Origin: 13-2-20CM-66-19 sp036273735
GTDB lineage: Bacteria; Pseudomonadota; Gammaproteobacteria; Steroidobacterales; Steroidobacteraceae
DNA length: 64,000 nucleotides
Assembly: GCA_036273735.1 (NCBI GenBank)
Contig: DASUHA010000014.1
Location: forward strand, 1-64,000
Direction: 5' to 3'
Below are positions 8,453 to 16,769 of the stretch, in pieces. How positions within the stretch are numbered: the first letter of the stretch is position 1; every line of letters starts with the position of its first letter. The position numbers and the translations under genes are program-made. A model generated the notes under the pieces. That model did not search any database, had not been told where the DNA came from, and saw only the letters and a program-made list of their open reading frames with translations.

Positions 8453-9844
8453 TCACTTCTTCACGGTGCAGCCGATGCGCTGCTTTGCGACGACCATGTC
8501 ATCGAGCAGGAGAGAGGAATTGGTGCCCGCGTCGTTGTAGTTCTGCGGCCAGATGTAGTTGATCTTGAGAGCGGAGGTGCTGCGCCACTGCTGATCGAGC
8601 AGTGCGAGGACCGGATTGGCGGGGCGGTACGCGGTGCATTCCGATCCGTCCGCATCGTTCGGGCAGAACTTGTCGGCTACCCAGTAGCCATACGGCCCGG
8701 TATCGTCGAACCGACGGATCAGGCCGTCGTTCTCCCAGACCTCGAGAATGGCCCCGGACCCCTTCGTCGGATCCGGGTTGAGCTTGAGATGGACCTCATA
8801 GCAGACCCAGGTATTGCTCTGCACGTGGAATTCCGCGTCGTGAAGCAGGGAGTTGCCGTAGTAGTCGCCGGCTGCGCCCGTCGGATTCGACTTCCAGGAA
8901 TGCATTCCCATCCAGTAAGCGTAGAAGTCCATCGGGACGCCGGTGAAATCAGGGTCCGGCTCGAGGCCGATGGAATAGCGGTCGGTACCCGAGGGCTTCG
9001 TTCCTGCGTGTGGGCTCGGATATGACAGCGGCGGATCGTAGCCGCCGAACCAGAGTCCGGTGTGGTGCCAGGGGCCGCTGCCCACATACTTCGCGTAGTA
9101 ACGGAACCAGAGCTCGTCATATCCGGCTCCGAAGCTCTTGTAGAAATCCGTCGCGGAATTACTGCCTCCGGCCGTCAGCTCGATCGCCTGTTGGCCCGAG
9201 CTGTTTGCAGGATGGTCCGCCGCCAGCGTCATCCCTGCTTGATCGGTGAAGCTGTCATAGCGTGCGGTAAAGGCCGCTAAGCTGCCTTCCTCGAAGTTTT
9301 CCGACCAGACTACCGATGGGTCGGAGGCCATACCGACATCGCCAGGATATTTCTGTGCAAGCGTAGTCGCGGTCGGGGACGTGTTGGTGACGGCGATGGA
9401 GAATGGCGGTAGCGCCGCGCTGGCCTTTCCATCGCTCACGCTGATCGCGATCCCGGAATAAGCGCCCGCGTCGGACGAAGCAGGGGTGCCCGACAATTGG
9501 CCGGTCGCTGAGCTGAAATGAGCCCAGGAGGGCAAATTCTGGATGGAGAAGGTCAATGTCCCACCGCTGGCATCGCTCGCCGTCGGGGTGAAGGAGTAGG
9601 CGGTGCCGGCATTCACGGACGTCGCGGGTGTTCCCGAGATCTGCGGAGCGGATTTGGACGACGGCGGCGGCGTCCCCGGATCGGACGGCGGAGGGGGCGT
9701 GCCGGTCGTGCCGGTGCCGCTCGAGGACTGTGACGGACCTGGCATGGCGGCGCTCGACCCGGAGCCGCCACAACCGGCAAGTGCGGCCAGCGCGATTGTC
9801 ATGGCAAGAGTGCGCAGCGGCGATCTGGAATGAAGGTGAGCCAT
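8453..9844 (-). CDS. Lipoprotein paralogue with one Ig-like repeat and jelly-roll-like domain
   Basis: A 463-residue protein. The start is the ATG giving MAHLHSRSPL; GGAAAG lies upstream. The N-terminus has a lipobox (LAALAGC), then a low-complexity Ser/Pro/Gly linker of about 45 residues, one Ig-like repeat (QISGTPATSVNAGTAYSFTP) and the same C-terminal 300-residue beta-rich domain as the neighbour at 6523-8100. It is probably anchored in the outer membrane. The riboswitch lies downstream of it, so it is not under that element; a degenerate sigma-54-like site lies at 10054-10069. Function is inferred from its neighbours only: polysaccharide binding or modification. Confidence 0.78.
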   Translation of the reverse strand: MAHLHSRSPLRTLAMTIALAALAGCGGSGSSAAMPGPSQSSSGTGTTGTPPPPSDPGTPPPSSKSAPQISGTPATSVNAGTAYSFTPTASDASGGTLTFSIQNLPSWAHFSSATGQLSGTPASSDAGAYSGIAISVSDGKASAALPPFSIAVTNTSPTATTLAQKYPGDVGMASDPSVVWSENFEEGSLAAFTARYDSFTDQAGMTLAADHPANSSGQQAIELTAGGSNSATDFYKSFGAGYDELWFRYYAKYVGSGPWHHTGLWFGGYDPPLSYPSPHAGTKPSGTDRYSIGLEPDPDFTGVPMDFYAYWMGMHSWKSNPTGAAGDYYGNSLLHDAEFHVQSNTWVCYEVHLKLNPDPTKGSGAILEVWENDGLIRRFDDTGPYGYWVADKFCPNDADGSECTAYRPANPVLALLDQQWRSTSALKINYIWPQNYNDAGTNSSLLLDDMVVAKQRIGCTVKK

Positions 9845-10297
9845 GAGGACTTTCCAAGGCGTGTCTGCAGGCATGATGCCTCAACTCGGGCCGCAGCTGA
9901 AGCTGTCTCCGATTCCTGACGCCGGTGTATGGATACGTGCGGTGAGTCACATTGGCGAGTCTGTTGGGGATGTGTCATGTCATGTCGTGATCATGTGGCG
10001 CTCGCTCCCGTGTGCGTGTTGCGAGAGCGCGGATGGGCAACGGGCCGAGGTCGTGCAATCCAATGGCCGGCCGGCGGCATTGCCGGCGCCGGGACTGCCG
10101 GGCCTGGCCGGCGGCGCAAGGCCGCGGGAATGGCTTCATTCTCGCGCGGGATTTGCTCTAAAATGGGTCGACGAGAACGAGAAATGCGTCACGGGGGCGA
10201 TCACGGGATGCAGTTCGCATCCTCGTACGCCGATTTGACATACAATTTCGACCCGGCCCGCCATCGGTGACCGGCAGCGCATCGCTGGATTATCTCT
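9845..10297. other. Intergenic region between divergent lipoprotein and asnB-like genes
   Basis: No convincing gene. On the minus strand CGGCCATTGGATTGCA (10069-10054) has the sigma-54 spacing and an intact TTGCA -12 box but only GGC of the -24 box, and could serve the lipoprotein gene. On the plus strand TGGCTTCATTCTCGCG (10131-10146) has GG and GC at the right spacing but is weak. TTGACATACAAT at about 10236-10247 resembles sigma-70 boxes but is badly spaced. No GEMM motif is seen here. Confidence 0.4.
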
Positions 10298-12292
10298 ATG
10301 TGTGGAATCGCAGGGGCCTATGCGCCGGATCAGCTGCTGACGGGCGCGGCGGTCGGCACCATGCTCGATGTCATGGCTCACCGGGGGCCGGACGATCGGG
10401 GCACGGAAGTCCTCGCCGGGGGGGCGCTCGTTCTCGGGCATCTGCGGCTCGCCATCCTCGATCTTTCGCCCCTCGGACACCAGCCCATGGCCTCCTCCGA
10501 CCGGATGGCGTGGATGGTGTACAACGGAGAGGTCTACAACTTCCGCGAGATACGGGCGGAGCTCGCCTCTCTCGGTTGGCGCTTTCGCAGTGACAGCGAT
10601 ACCGAAGTGGTCCTGGCCGCCTATCGGCAGTGGGGTCTCGAGGCCGTCGCTCGGTTCCGCGGCATGTTCGCCTTTGCATTGTGGGACGGGCCGCGCCGGC
10701 AGCTGCATCTGTGCCGCGACCGGTTCGGCGTCAAGCCTCTGTATTATTCGGTGCGCGATGGCGTGCTCGCCTTCGCTTCGGAATCGAAGGCGCTGAATTG
10801 CGCCGGATACACGGGGAGGCGGGTCGACCCCACCTCGATCGCCGAGTTCGTGCAGTACGGATACATCTCAGCGCCGCGGAGCGCTCTCGCCGACGTCGCG
10901 ACGGTCCCGCCCGGCACGATCTGCACGTTCGATGAGCATCTGCAGCGGCAGGAGCGGGTGTACTGGCAGGCGAGGAGCCTCTTCGACGGAGAGGAAGCCG
11001 CGAGGCTCCGGGCGGAGGTCGCAACACTGGCCGACGAGCCGCTGCTCGACAGGGTCGAGGCCTCTTTGCAGCAGGCCTTCGAATACCGCATGGTTGCCGA
11101 TGTGCCGGTCGGCCTTTTCCTGAGTGGCGGCATCGATTCCTCCCTGGTTGCGACGCTTCTCGCACGGCGCTCGGGCATCCATCTCAACACCTTCACCATC
11201 GGATACGGCGCATCGGAGTTCGACGAGACCGTCTATGCCCGGCAGGTCGCGAGAACGCTCGGGACGACGCACGTCGAGCTCGAAGTCTCACCCCAGGCAG
11301 CCCTGGATCTCGCCATGGAGATTCCGGATATTGCCGATGAGCCGATCGGCGACAGCTCTCTCGTGCCGACCCTCATGGTTTCGAGGCTGGCGCGTCAGCA
11401 GGTCAAGGTCGCGCTGTCGGCCGACGGCGCCGATGAGCTCTTCGGAGGATATGCGCGCTATGCCTACTGCGGCGATTTCGCACAGCGGCAGTCCGGCCTG
11501 CTGAAAGCCCTGTATCGCCTTTCGGGGGAGATGCTCGACGCCCTGCCTCCGGCAGTGGTTGCGCGCGCCTATGCGCTCACGCGCAGGGGCGGGCCGAAAT
11601 TCGCAGCCATCGATGACAAGCTGCGCAAGTTCGTCCGCATGTCGCGGGCTCGCGATGCGTTCGAGGCTTACGATGCGGCAACCTCGGAGTGGCCGGAAGG
11701 GGAAACGCTGAGACTGCTGAAGTCCGCGCCGCGGGCCACGACCGGCGCGCGCGCCGCATTCGACTCCGTGTCCGGGTCCGACGTGCGCGATCGATTCATG
11801 CATCAGGACATGACACGTTACCTACCCGGCGATCTGCTCGTGAAAGTCGACCGCGCCTCGATGTTCGTCTCGCTCGAGGCGCGCGAGCCGTTTCTGGATC
11901 ACGAGGCGGCGCGGCTCGCGGCCGCGCTGCCGATCTCCTGGAAGATTCGCAATGGACAGAACAAGTACGTCCTGCGGCGGCTGCTGGCGCGATACTTCCC
12001 GCCGGAGCTCTTCGATCGTCCGAAGCAGGGCTTCTCGGCTCCCGTGGGAGAGTGGCTGCGGGGACCGTTACGTGAGCCTTTCCTCGAGGCGCTCTCGCCG
12101 GCGCGCATCCGCGCTGCGGGGCTCCTCGATGAGCACGTGGTCGGCGCGGCCGTCGGCAATTTCCTGTCTTCCGCGGGTCGCCGGGGGTCGCCGGCCGGCG
12201 CATGGATCCTCTTCCAACTGCAACAGTGGGCGGAGCGATGGCTGCGTGAGCCCCAACCGCAGCGCATCCAGGCACGGGCGGTGGGCTTGTGA
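10298..12292 (+). CDS. asnB: Asparagine synthase-type glutamine amidotransferase
   Basis: A 664-residue two-domain enzyme. The class II glutaminase domain begins MCGIAGAYAP; Cys2 becomes the catalytic N-terminal nucleophile after Met removal, followed by HRGPDDRG and the YNGEVYNF motif. The ATP-PPi synthetase domain has the P-loop FLSGGIDSSLVA near residue 275 and ALSADGADELFGGYARY. In polysaccharide loci such proteins are often thought to amidate uronic acids or other carboxylates rather than make free asparagine; that role is inferred here. It is the first gene of a rightward run, and its stop overlaps the GTG start of the next gene. Confidence 0.9.
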   Translation: MCGIAGAYAPDQLLTGAAVGTMLDVMAHRGPDDRGTEVLAGGALVLGHLRLAILDLSPLGHQPMASSDRMAWMVYNGEVYNFREIRAELASLGWRFRSDSDTEVVLAAYRQWGLEAVARFRGMFAFALWDGPRRQLHLCRDRFGVKPLYYSVRDGVLAFASESKALNCAGYTGRRVDPTSIAEFVQYGYISAPRSALADVATVPPGTICTFDEHLQRQERVYWQARSLFDGEEAARLRAEVATLADEPLLDRVEASLQQAFEYRMVADVPVGLFLSGGIDSSLVATLLARRSGIHLNTFTIGYGASEFDETVYARQVARTLGTTHVELEVSPQAALDLAMEIPDIADEPIGDSSLVPTLMVSRLARQQVKVALSADGADELFGGYARYAYCGDFAQRQSGLLKALYRLSGEMLDALPPAVVARAYALTRRGGPKFAAIDDKLRKFVRMSRARDAFEAYDAATSEWPEGETLRLLKSAPRATTGARAAFDSVSGSDVRDRFMHQDMTRYLPGDLLVKVDRASMFVSLEAREPFLDHEAARLAAALPISWKIRNGQNKYVLRRLLARYFPPELFDRPKQGFSAPVGEWLRGPLREPFLEALSPARIRAAGLLDEHVVGAAVGNFLSSAGRRGSPAGAWILFQLQQWAERWLREPQPQRIQARAVGL

Positions 12293-13428
12293 CCGTCGCC
12301 GCCATCGCGGTCTTCTGGACCTTCGCCGCGATCCTCGCTTACGTCTACGTGCTCTACCCGATCATGGTTCGGGCGCTCGCGCGCGTGGCCGGCCGCCCCG
12401 TTCGACAATCCATCGATACCCGTCCTACCGTGACGGTGCTGATCACCGCCTACAACGAGGAGAAGGGGATAGCGGCAAAGATCGACAACGTGCTCGCGCT
12501 CGATTATCCGCCGGAGTTGCTCGATGTGATCGTCGTCTCCGATGCTTCGAGCGACGGGACGGATCAGGCGGTGCGTGCGTACGGCTCTTCTCGCGTGCAG
12601 CTTGTGCGGGTCGAGGGCCGCGTCGGCAAGACCGCGTGTCAGAACGCTGCAGTGTCGCATGCGACGGGCGAGATCGTCGTGTTCACCGATGCCACCACCC
12701 ATATCCGGCCGGATGCGCTCACGGCCATGGTCGGCAACTTCGCCGATGCCGAGGTGGGCTGTGTGGCCGGCCTCCTGATCTATCAGGGCAAGGAAGAGAA
12801 TCTGACCGCGGCCGGTGGCGTGTCGTACTGGAGCTATGAAGTCGCCTTGCGCAGCGCGGAGAGCAGTCTCGGCACGCTCATCGGGGTGAGCGGCTGTCTC
12901 TATGCCGTGCGCCGCAGCGCTTACCGGCCAATCGCACCGGGGCTCATCAGCGACTTCGTGATCGCCATGCGGATGCGCGAGCAGGGCTTGCGTACCGTGC
13001 TCGAGCCTCGGGCCGTCTGTTTCGAGGAGACTCTCGAGCGCTCCGGCCAGGAGCTCGCCATGCGGGTGCGCGTCGCCATTCGCAGCATCAACGCGCTGGT
13101 CGGAGAGCGGCGCCTGCTCAATCCGCTCATCGACCCGCTCTTCGCATGGCAGCTCTGGTCGCACAAGCTGCTGCGCTATGCCTCTCCGTATTGTCTGCTC
13201 ATGACGCTCGTCTCCGCGGCGGCGCTCGCCGCGAGTCCCTTTTACCGTGTTGCATTTTTCTGTCAGGTCCTGGTCATCGGCGCCGGCCTCCTCGGATTCG
13301 TCGGCGCTGCGCGGCTGGGCGTGCTGAGCAAGCCTTACTACTTCCTGCTCACCAACCTCGCCTCGGCGATCGCCACGATCCGTTACGCGAGAGGCGAGCG
13401 TATGGTCACCTGGAATCCGATCCGCTGA
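12289..13428 (+). CDS. Membrane glycosyltransferase family 2
   Basis: A 379-residue protein with a GTG start overlapping the asnB stop. One N-terminal transmembrane helix is followed by a GT-A domain: TVTVLITAYNEEKGI, the DVIVVSDASSDGTD motif that binds nucleotide-sugar and metal, and VSGCLYAVRRSAY. Three hydrophobic segments close the protein. This layout matches processive or membrane-bound GT2 enzymes of the hyaluronan/cellulose-synthase type, but no clear QxxRW motif is seen, so processivity is doubtful. It probably adds a sugar to the lipid-linked repeat unit on the inner membrane. Confidence 0.85.
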   Translation: MTVAAIAVFWTFAAILAYVYVLYPIMVRALARVAGRPVRQSIDTRPTVTVLITAYNEEKGIAAKIDNVLALDYPPELLDVIVVSDASSDGTDQAVRAYGSSRVQLVRVEGRVGKTACQNAAVSHATGEIVVFTDATTHIRPDALTAMVGNFADAEVGCVAGLLIYQGKEENLTAAGGVSYWSYEVALRSAESSLGTLIGVSGCLYAVRRSAYRPIAPGLISDFVIAMRMREQGLRTVLEPRAVCFEETLERSGQELAMRVRVAIRSINALVGERRLLNPLIDPLFAWQLWSHKLLRYASPYCLLMTLVSAAALAASPFYRVAFFCQVLVIGAGLLGFVGAARLGVLSKPYYFLLTNLASAIATIRYARGERMVTWNPIR

Positions 13429-13442
13429 CGGGCTGCCTCATC

Positions 13443-14279
13443 ATGAAAATTCCCATCTCCAAGCGAATCAAGGCGGTCCTGGGCGGCGCCAGCGGCATGG
13501 CGGGCATCTATGCGCGCGACTTTCGCGGCAAGATGATCATCGTCGCCTTCCATCGCGTGAACGATGAGATCCCGGAGGACGGGCTCACCTGTGGATCGGC
13601 GAAGTTCGAGGCCTTCTGCAGGTTCTTCAGCGAGCAGTTCCGGATCGTGCCGCTGTCGCAGCAGGTTGCCGCGTGTCAGGCCGGCAAGGACATGGGCGGC
13701 ACGCTGTCGATCACGTTCGACGACGGCTACCGTGACAACCACGAAGTGGCCGCGCCCATTCTGCGCAGGCTCGGACTCCCGGCGACTTTCTTCGTGACGA
13801 CCGGATTCATCGGCTCAGGCATCACGGCGCCGTGGGACAGTACTCTCGTGCCCAAGCCTGCCTGGATGAGCTGGGATCAGGTGCGTTCCCTGAAGGCTCA
13901 GGGGTTCGAGATCGGGGCGCATACGGACACGCACATCGATCTGGCCGCGTCCGATCCCGATACCGTTCGCGCCGAGCTGCGAACGTGCCGGCAGAGGCTC
14001 GAGCGGGAAGTCGGCGGGGATGTCAGTCTTTTCGCCTATCCATTCGGTGGAGTCGACAACATCTCGCCGGCCGCGCTCCAGCTGGTGCGCGAGGCGGGAT
14101 TCACCTGCTGTGTCGCCTGCCACGGCTGCGCGAATCCGCCGGTCACCGATCCTTTTCAGCTTGCCCGGATCGGCATCGCCGAATGGTATGCGACGCCGCA
14201 TCAGTTCGGCTTCGAGCTGATGCGTGAGCCGCTGTGGCGCGCTGCCACACCGGTGCCGGGCCTCGCATCGCCGCGCTGA
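13443..14279 (+). CDS. Polysaccharide deacetylase (CE4/NodB-like)
   Basis: A 278-residue protein. The ATG 14 bases after the upstream stop is chosen over a longer frame that overlaps the GT2 gene. Motifs are FHRVN (motif 0), SITFDDGYRDNH (metal-binding aspartates), EIGAHTDTHIDL (HxxxH) and FAYPFGG. It should remove acetyl groups from N-acetylhexosamines in the polysaccharide or its lipid-linked precursor. Together with the deacetylase at 4028-5101 it suggests a partly de-N-acetylated, positively charged glycan. The gene ends 14 bases from the convergent wecB. Confidence 0.87.
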   Translation: MKIPISKRIKAVLGGASGMAGIYARDFRGKMIIVAFHRVNDEIPEDGLTCGSAKFEAFCRFFSEQFRIVPLSQQVAACQAGKDMGGTLSITFDDGYRDNHEVAAPILRRLGLPATFFVTTGFIGSGITAPWDSTLVPKPAWMSWDQVRSLKAQGFEIGAHTDTHIDLAASDPDTVRAELRTCRQRLEREVGGDVSLFAYPFGGVDNISPAALQLVREAGFTCCVACHGCANPPVTDPFQLARIGIAEWYATPHQFGFELMREPLWRAATPVPGLASPR

Positions 14280-14293
14280 GCGCGGCGAGCCCT

Positions 14294-15397
14294 TCACGCA
14301 AGGTGCTCGCGAAGGCTGAGCACGGCGCGGGATGCCGCCTGGCCGTCCCAGAGCTCCGGGCGGCGGCCGCCTCGCCATCTGCCGGTGAGCGCATCCCGCG
14401 CCGCCTCGGCAAGCCCCTCTGGCCGCAGCAGCCGGTTGGTCCCCTCGGTGACGGTGATCGGACGCTCGGTATTCTCCCTGAGGGTGGCGCAAGGGATTCC
14501 GAGGTAGGTCGTCTCTTCCTGCACGCCCCCTGAATCGGTGATGGCCAGGGTGCAGCGGCGGATGAGGCTCATGAACTCGATATAGCCCAGAGGCTCGGTC
14601 GGGACGATCGCCGGATTGTGGGTGATCGCCGGCAGCAGATCGAAATTCTCGAGCCGCCTTCGTGTTCGCGGGTGGATGGCGAAGACCACGCGCATCTGCC
14701 GGGCAACTTCCTCCAGCGCGGCTACGAGACGTGCCAGCGTATCCCGGTCATCGACGTTGGAGGGTCTGTGGAGCGTGGCAACGGCATAGGGACCGTCGAG
14801 GCCGAGCCGCGCGCCCGTGTCCGCCAGCTCGATCTTCTCCCGCAACATCTCGAACGAGTCGATCATGATGTTGCCGATACATTCGATCTTGTGCTCCGGG
14901 ATGCCTTCGGCGCGCAGATTGTCATCCGCGTCCCGCGAGGGCGTCCACAGGAGATCCGCCACCGCATCGGTGACGAGTCGATTGATCTCCTCGGGCATGC
15001 GCCGGTCCCTGCTGCGCAGCCCCGCCTCCAGGTGGATGACGGGAATCCACAGCTTGGTGCCGACCATCGCGCAAGCCGCGGTAGCATTGACGTCGCCGAC
15101 GACCACGATCGCATCCGGCGGCTCCCGCATGCAGACCGCCTCATAGGCGATCATTGTGCGTCCGGTCTGCTCTGCATGCGTACCGCTGCCGACTTCCAGG
15201 TGATGCGCGGGCTCCGGCAGGCGCAAGTCCCGAAAGAACGAGTCCGACATGTTGGCGTCGTAGTGTTGGCCGGTGTGCACGATCCGTGCAGTGCACCAGT
15301 CCTCACCCGAGAGCGCATGATGGAGCGGCGCCACTTTCATGAAGTTCGGGCGCGCGGCGGCGATGAGGTGAATCGTCTTTCTGCTCACGGGGTGCAT
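14294..15397 (-). CDS. wecB: UDP-N-acetylglucosamine 2-epimerase (non-hydrolysing)
   Basis: A 367-residue protein of normal family length. Diagnostic stretches are AARPNFMKVAPL, HTGQHYDANMSD, VVGDVNAT, HLEAGLRS with RMPEEINR, ATLHRPSNVD, and ITDSGGVQEE for UDP binding. It interconverts UDP-GlcNAc and UDP-ManNAc in the cytoplasm, supplying ManNAc or ManNAcA for the repeat unit. It is downstream of, and probably in one transcript with, the sulfotransferase (14 bases apart). Confidence 0.92.
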   Translation of the reverse strand: MHPVSRKTIHLIAAARPNFMKVAPLHHALSGEDWCTARIVHTGQHYDANMSDSFFRDLRLPEPAHHLEVGSGTHAEQTGRTMIAYEAVCMREPPDAIVVVGDVNATAACAMVGTKLWIPVIHLEAGLRSRDRRMPEEINRLVTDAVADLLWTPSRDADDNLRAEGIPEHKIECIGNIMIDSFEMLREKIELADTGARLGLDGPYAVATLHRPSNVDDRDTLARLVAALEEVARQMRVVFAIHPRTRRRLENFDLLPAITHNPAIVPTEPLGYIEFMSLIRRCTLAITDSGGVQEETTYLGIPCATLRENTERPITVTEGTNRLLRPEGLAEAARDALTGRWRGGRRPELWDGQAASRAVLSLREHLA

Positions 15398-15411
15398 GCT
15401 CGTCGTATGGA

Positions 15412-16323
15412 TCAGATGTATCCGAAGCGCTCGAGTTGGCGTTTCGTCCGTGCGGTCAGCAGCGCTTGAGTGCCGGGATCGAGCTTCTCCTTCCAGGAGG
15501 TGTCTTCGACGATCGCGCCGCTGAACCCCTTGCGCATCCTGTTACCGAGTATGTGGGCGCCGTCCATGATGCCCGCTCCGGCCGGCTGGTAGGGAACCCC
15601 GATGAACTCGTAGATGGTGCGCAGGGTCTTCTCGGTGGCGCGGCACAGGTCTTCGTAGCGCACGACGAGAACCGGCACGGAGGGAAAAGCCTGCGTGAAC
15701 CGGTCCACCTGCGCGATGTAGCCCAGCCACTCCTTCACCGAGGCAGTCAGGGTCTGGTTGGGTGTGTTCTTGAGGTCGGAGCTGCTGAATCCTCTGCCGT
15801 CACGGATCAGATGCAGCACTTTCATGTCGGTGCGGCCGTCGCGCGCGAACAGTTGGGCGCGGCGGACCGATTTCGTGCCATCGAGGTAGATGGAAGCGCC
15901 CGAGATCCTCCTCGCATGGGCAAAGAACTCGAGCTGGGCTGCCATGAATCGGTCCCGGGTGCGGCGGTAGCCGGGAAGCGCGGTGATGAAGCGATCCCGC
16001 AGGGCGCTCTCGTACCTCCAGGAGCCGAGAAACGAGCGCAGAATGCGGTTGCGGGAAAATCTCGGCGCATGTACGAAGAGCTGCCGATCCCAGCCCGAGC
16101 CGTCGGACCGGCGCATGTGGGCCGCGGCGGCGCCGTAGAATTCACACTCATCGATGAATCTGCCGCAGGTGCATTCGTAACGGTCCTCGTCCGTGTCGTC
16201 GAAGTACATCGCCTCCCCGTTGCTGACGATCTCCGGGTGGCCCGACAGCAGGATGGTCAACAGAGTGGCCCCGGAAAAATAGTTGGCCAATAGAAAGACC
16301 GATCGAGGCTTGCTGACAGTCAT
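15412..16323 (-). CDS. Sulfotransferase family protein
   Basis: A 303-residue protein from the ATG giving MTVSKPRSVFLL; a GTG start 21 bases upstream is also possible. The N-terminal FLLANYFSGATLLTILLSGHPE is the PAPS 5'-phosphosulfate-binding loop region of the Sulfotransfer family (usually GxxRSGTT-like, here degenerate). VLHLIRDGRGFSSSDL corresponds to the 3'-phosphate-binding motif, and VRYEDLCRATEKTLRTIYEFIGVPY is typical of the C-terminal part. It may transfer sulfate from PAPS to the polysaccharide, giving a sulfated glycan. No PAPS synthesis genes are in the window. Confidence 0.8.
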   Translation of the reverse strand: MTVSKPRSVFLLANYFSGATLLTILLSGHPEIVSNGEAMYFDDTDEDRYECTCGRFIDECEFYGAAAAHMRRSDGSGWDRQLFVHAPRFSRNRILRSFLGSWRYESALRDRFITALPGYRRTRDRFMAAQLEFFAHARRISGASIYLDGTKSVRRAQLFARDGRTDMKVLHLIRDGRGFSSSDLKNTPNQTLTASVKEWLGYIAQVDRFTQAFPSVPVLVVRYEDLCRATEKTLRTIYEFIGVPYQPAGAGIMDGAHILGNRMRKGFSGAIVEDTSWKEKLDPGTQALLTARTKRQLERFGYI

Positions 16324-16769
16324 CTTGTTCTCATGGCCGTGCACAGATGGATCGCCGCATGCCCCGCCACACTGTCTCGCTCACGGGCGGAGATCGACCT
16401 TGGGTTGAGGCTGTCCGTAGGGTAGGGCGGGGTCAGTATTTCTACGAATGCACCCGGCAGCGCGGGTGTGTAATCGTCGTGCAATCTTTATGGCCCGGTA
16501 CCCGCTCGATAGGATAACAAAAGGAAGGTAAAAGCACGCGGGATTGCAGCGGATTCGGCGATTCCCGGCGTGAGGCTCAATGATTCCTTCCAATATGTCG
16601 AATGGTTCCGGGCGCCGTGCTTGCCCCGAAGGTCGGGGTCGTGCGACAGTACGGCCACGGGGATCAACAACAATGGCACCATCGTACGTGCCGGGTCGAG
16701 CGGATCCCGGCAAAAAAACAGGGCTGAGCGCCCGGGCAGGAATGCCTGCTCGACTGAGCAACTGAGCGT
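16324..16769. other. Intergenic region between divergent sulfotransferase and sugar transferase genes
   Basis: No supported gene. The region is comparatively AT-rich near 16485-16540. TGGCCCGGTACCCGCT (16491-16506, plus strand) has the GG-N10-GC spacing of sigma-54 promoters but weak flanking bases. No riboswitch core or clear sigma-70 pair was found. It presumably holds the two divergent promoters. Confidence 0.35.

Larger units (their letters stand above)
6523..9360. repeat. Tandem duplication of the C-terminal 300-codon domain
   Basis: The regions 6523-7430 and 8453-9360, both read leftward, encode almost the same 300-residue domain, about 85-90% identical by eye, with long identical DNA stretches. 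The N-terminal parts differ: two Ig-like repeats and an ordinary signal peptide in one, one Ig-like repeat and a lipoprotein signal in the other. This indicates a fairly recent tandem duplication with divergence of targeting. Confidence 0.85.

Noticed and set aside
9845..10297. A GEMM riboswitch ahead of the lipoprotein paralogue at 8453-9844
   Set aside because: Neither GCAAACC nor GACGCAAAG is found on the minus strand; only the soluble paralogue has one.
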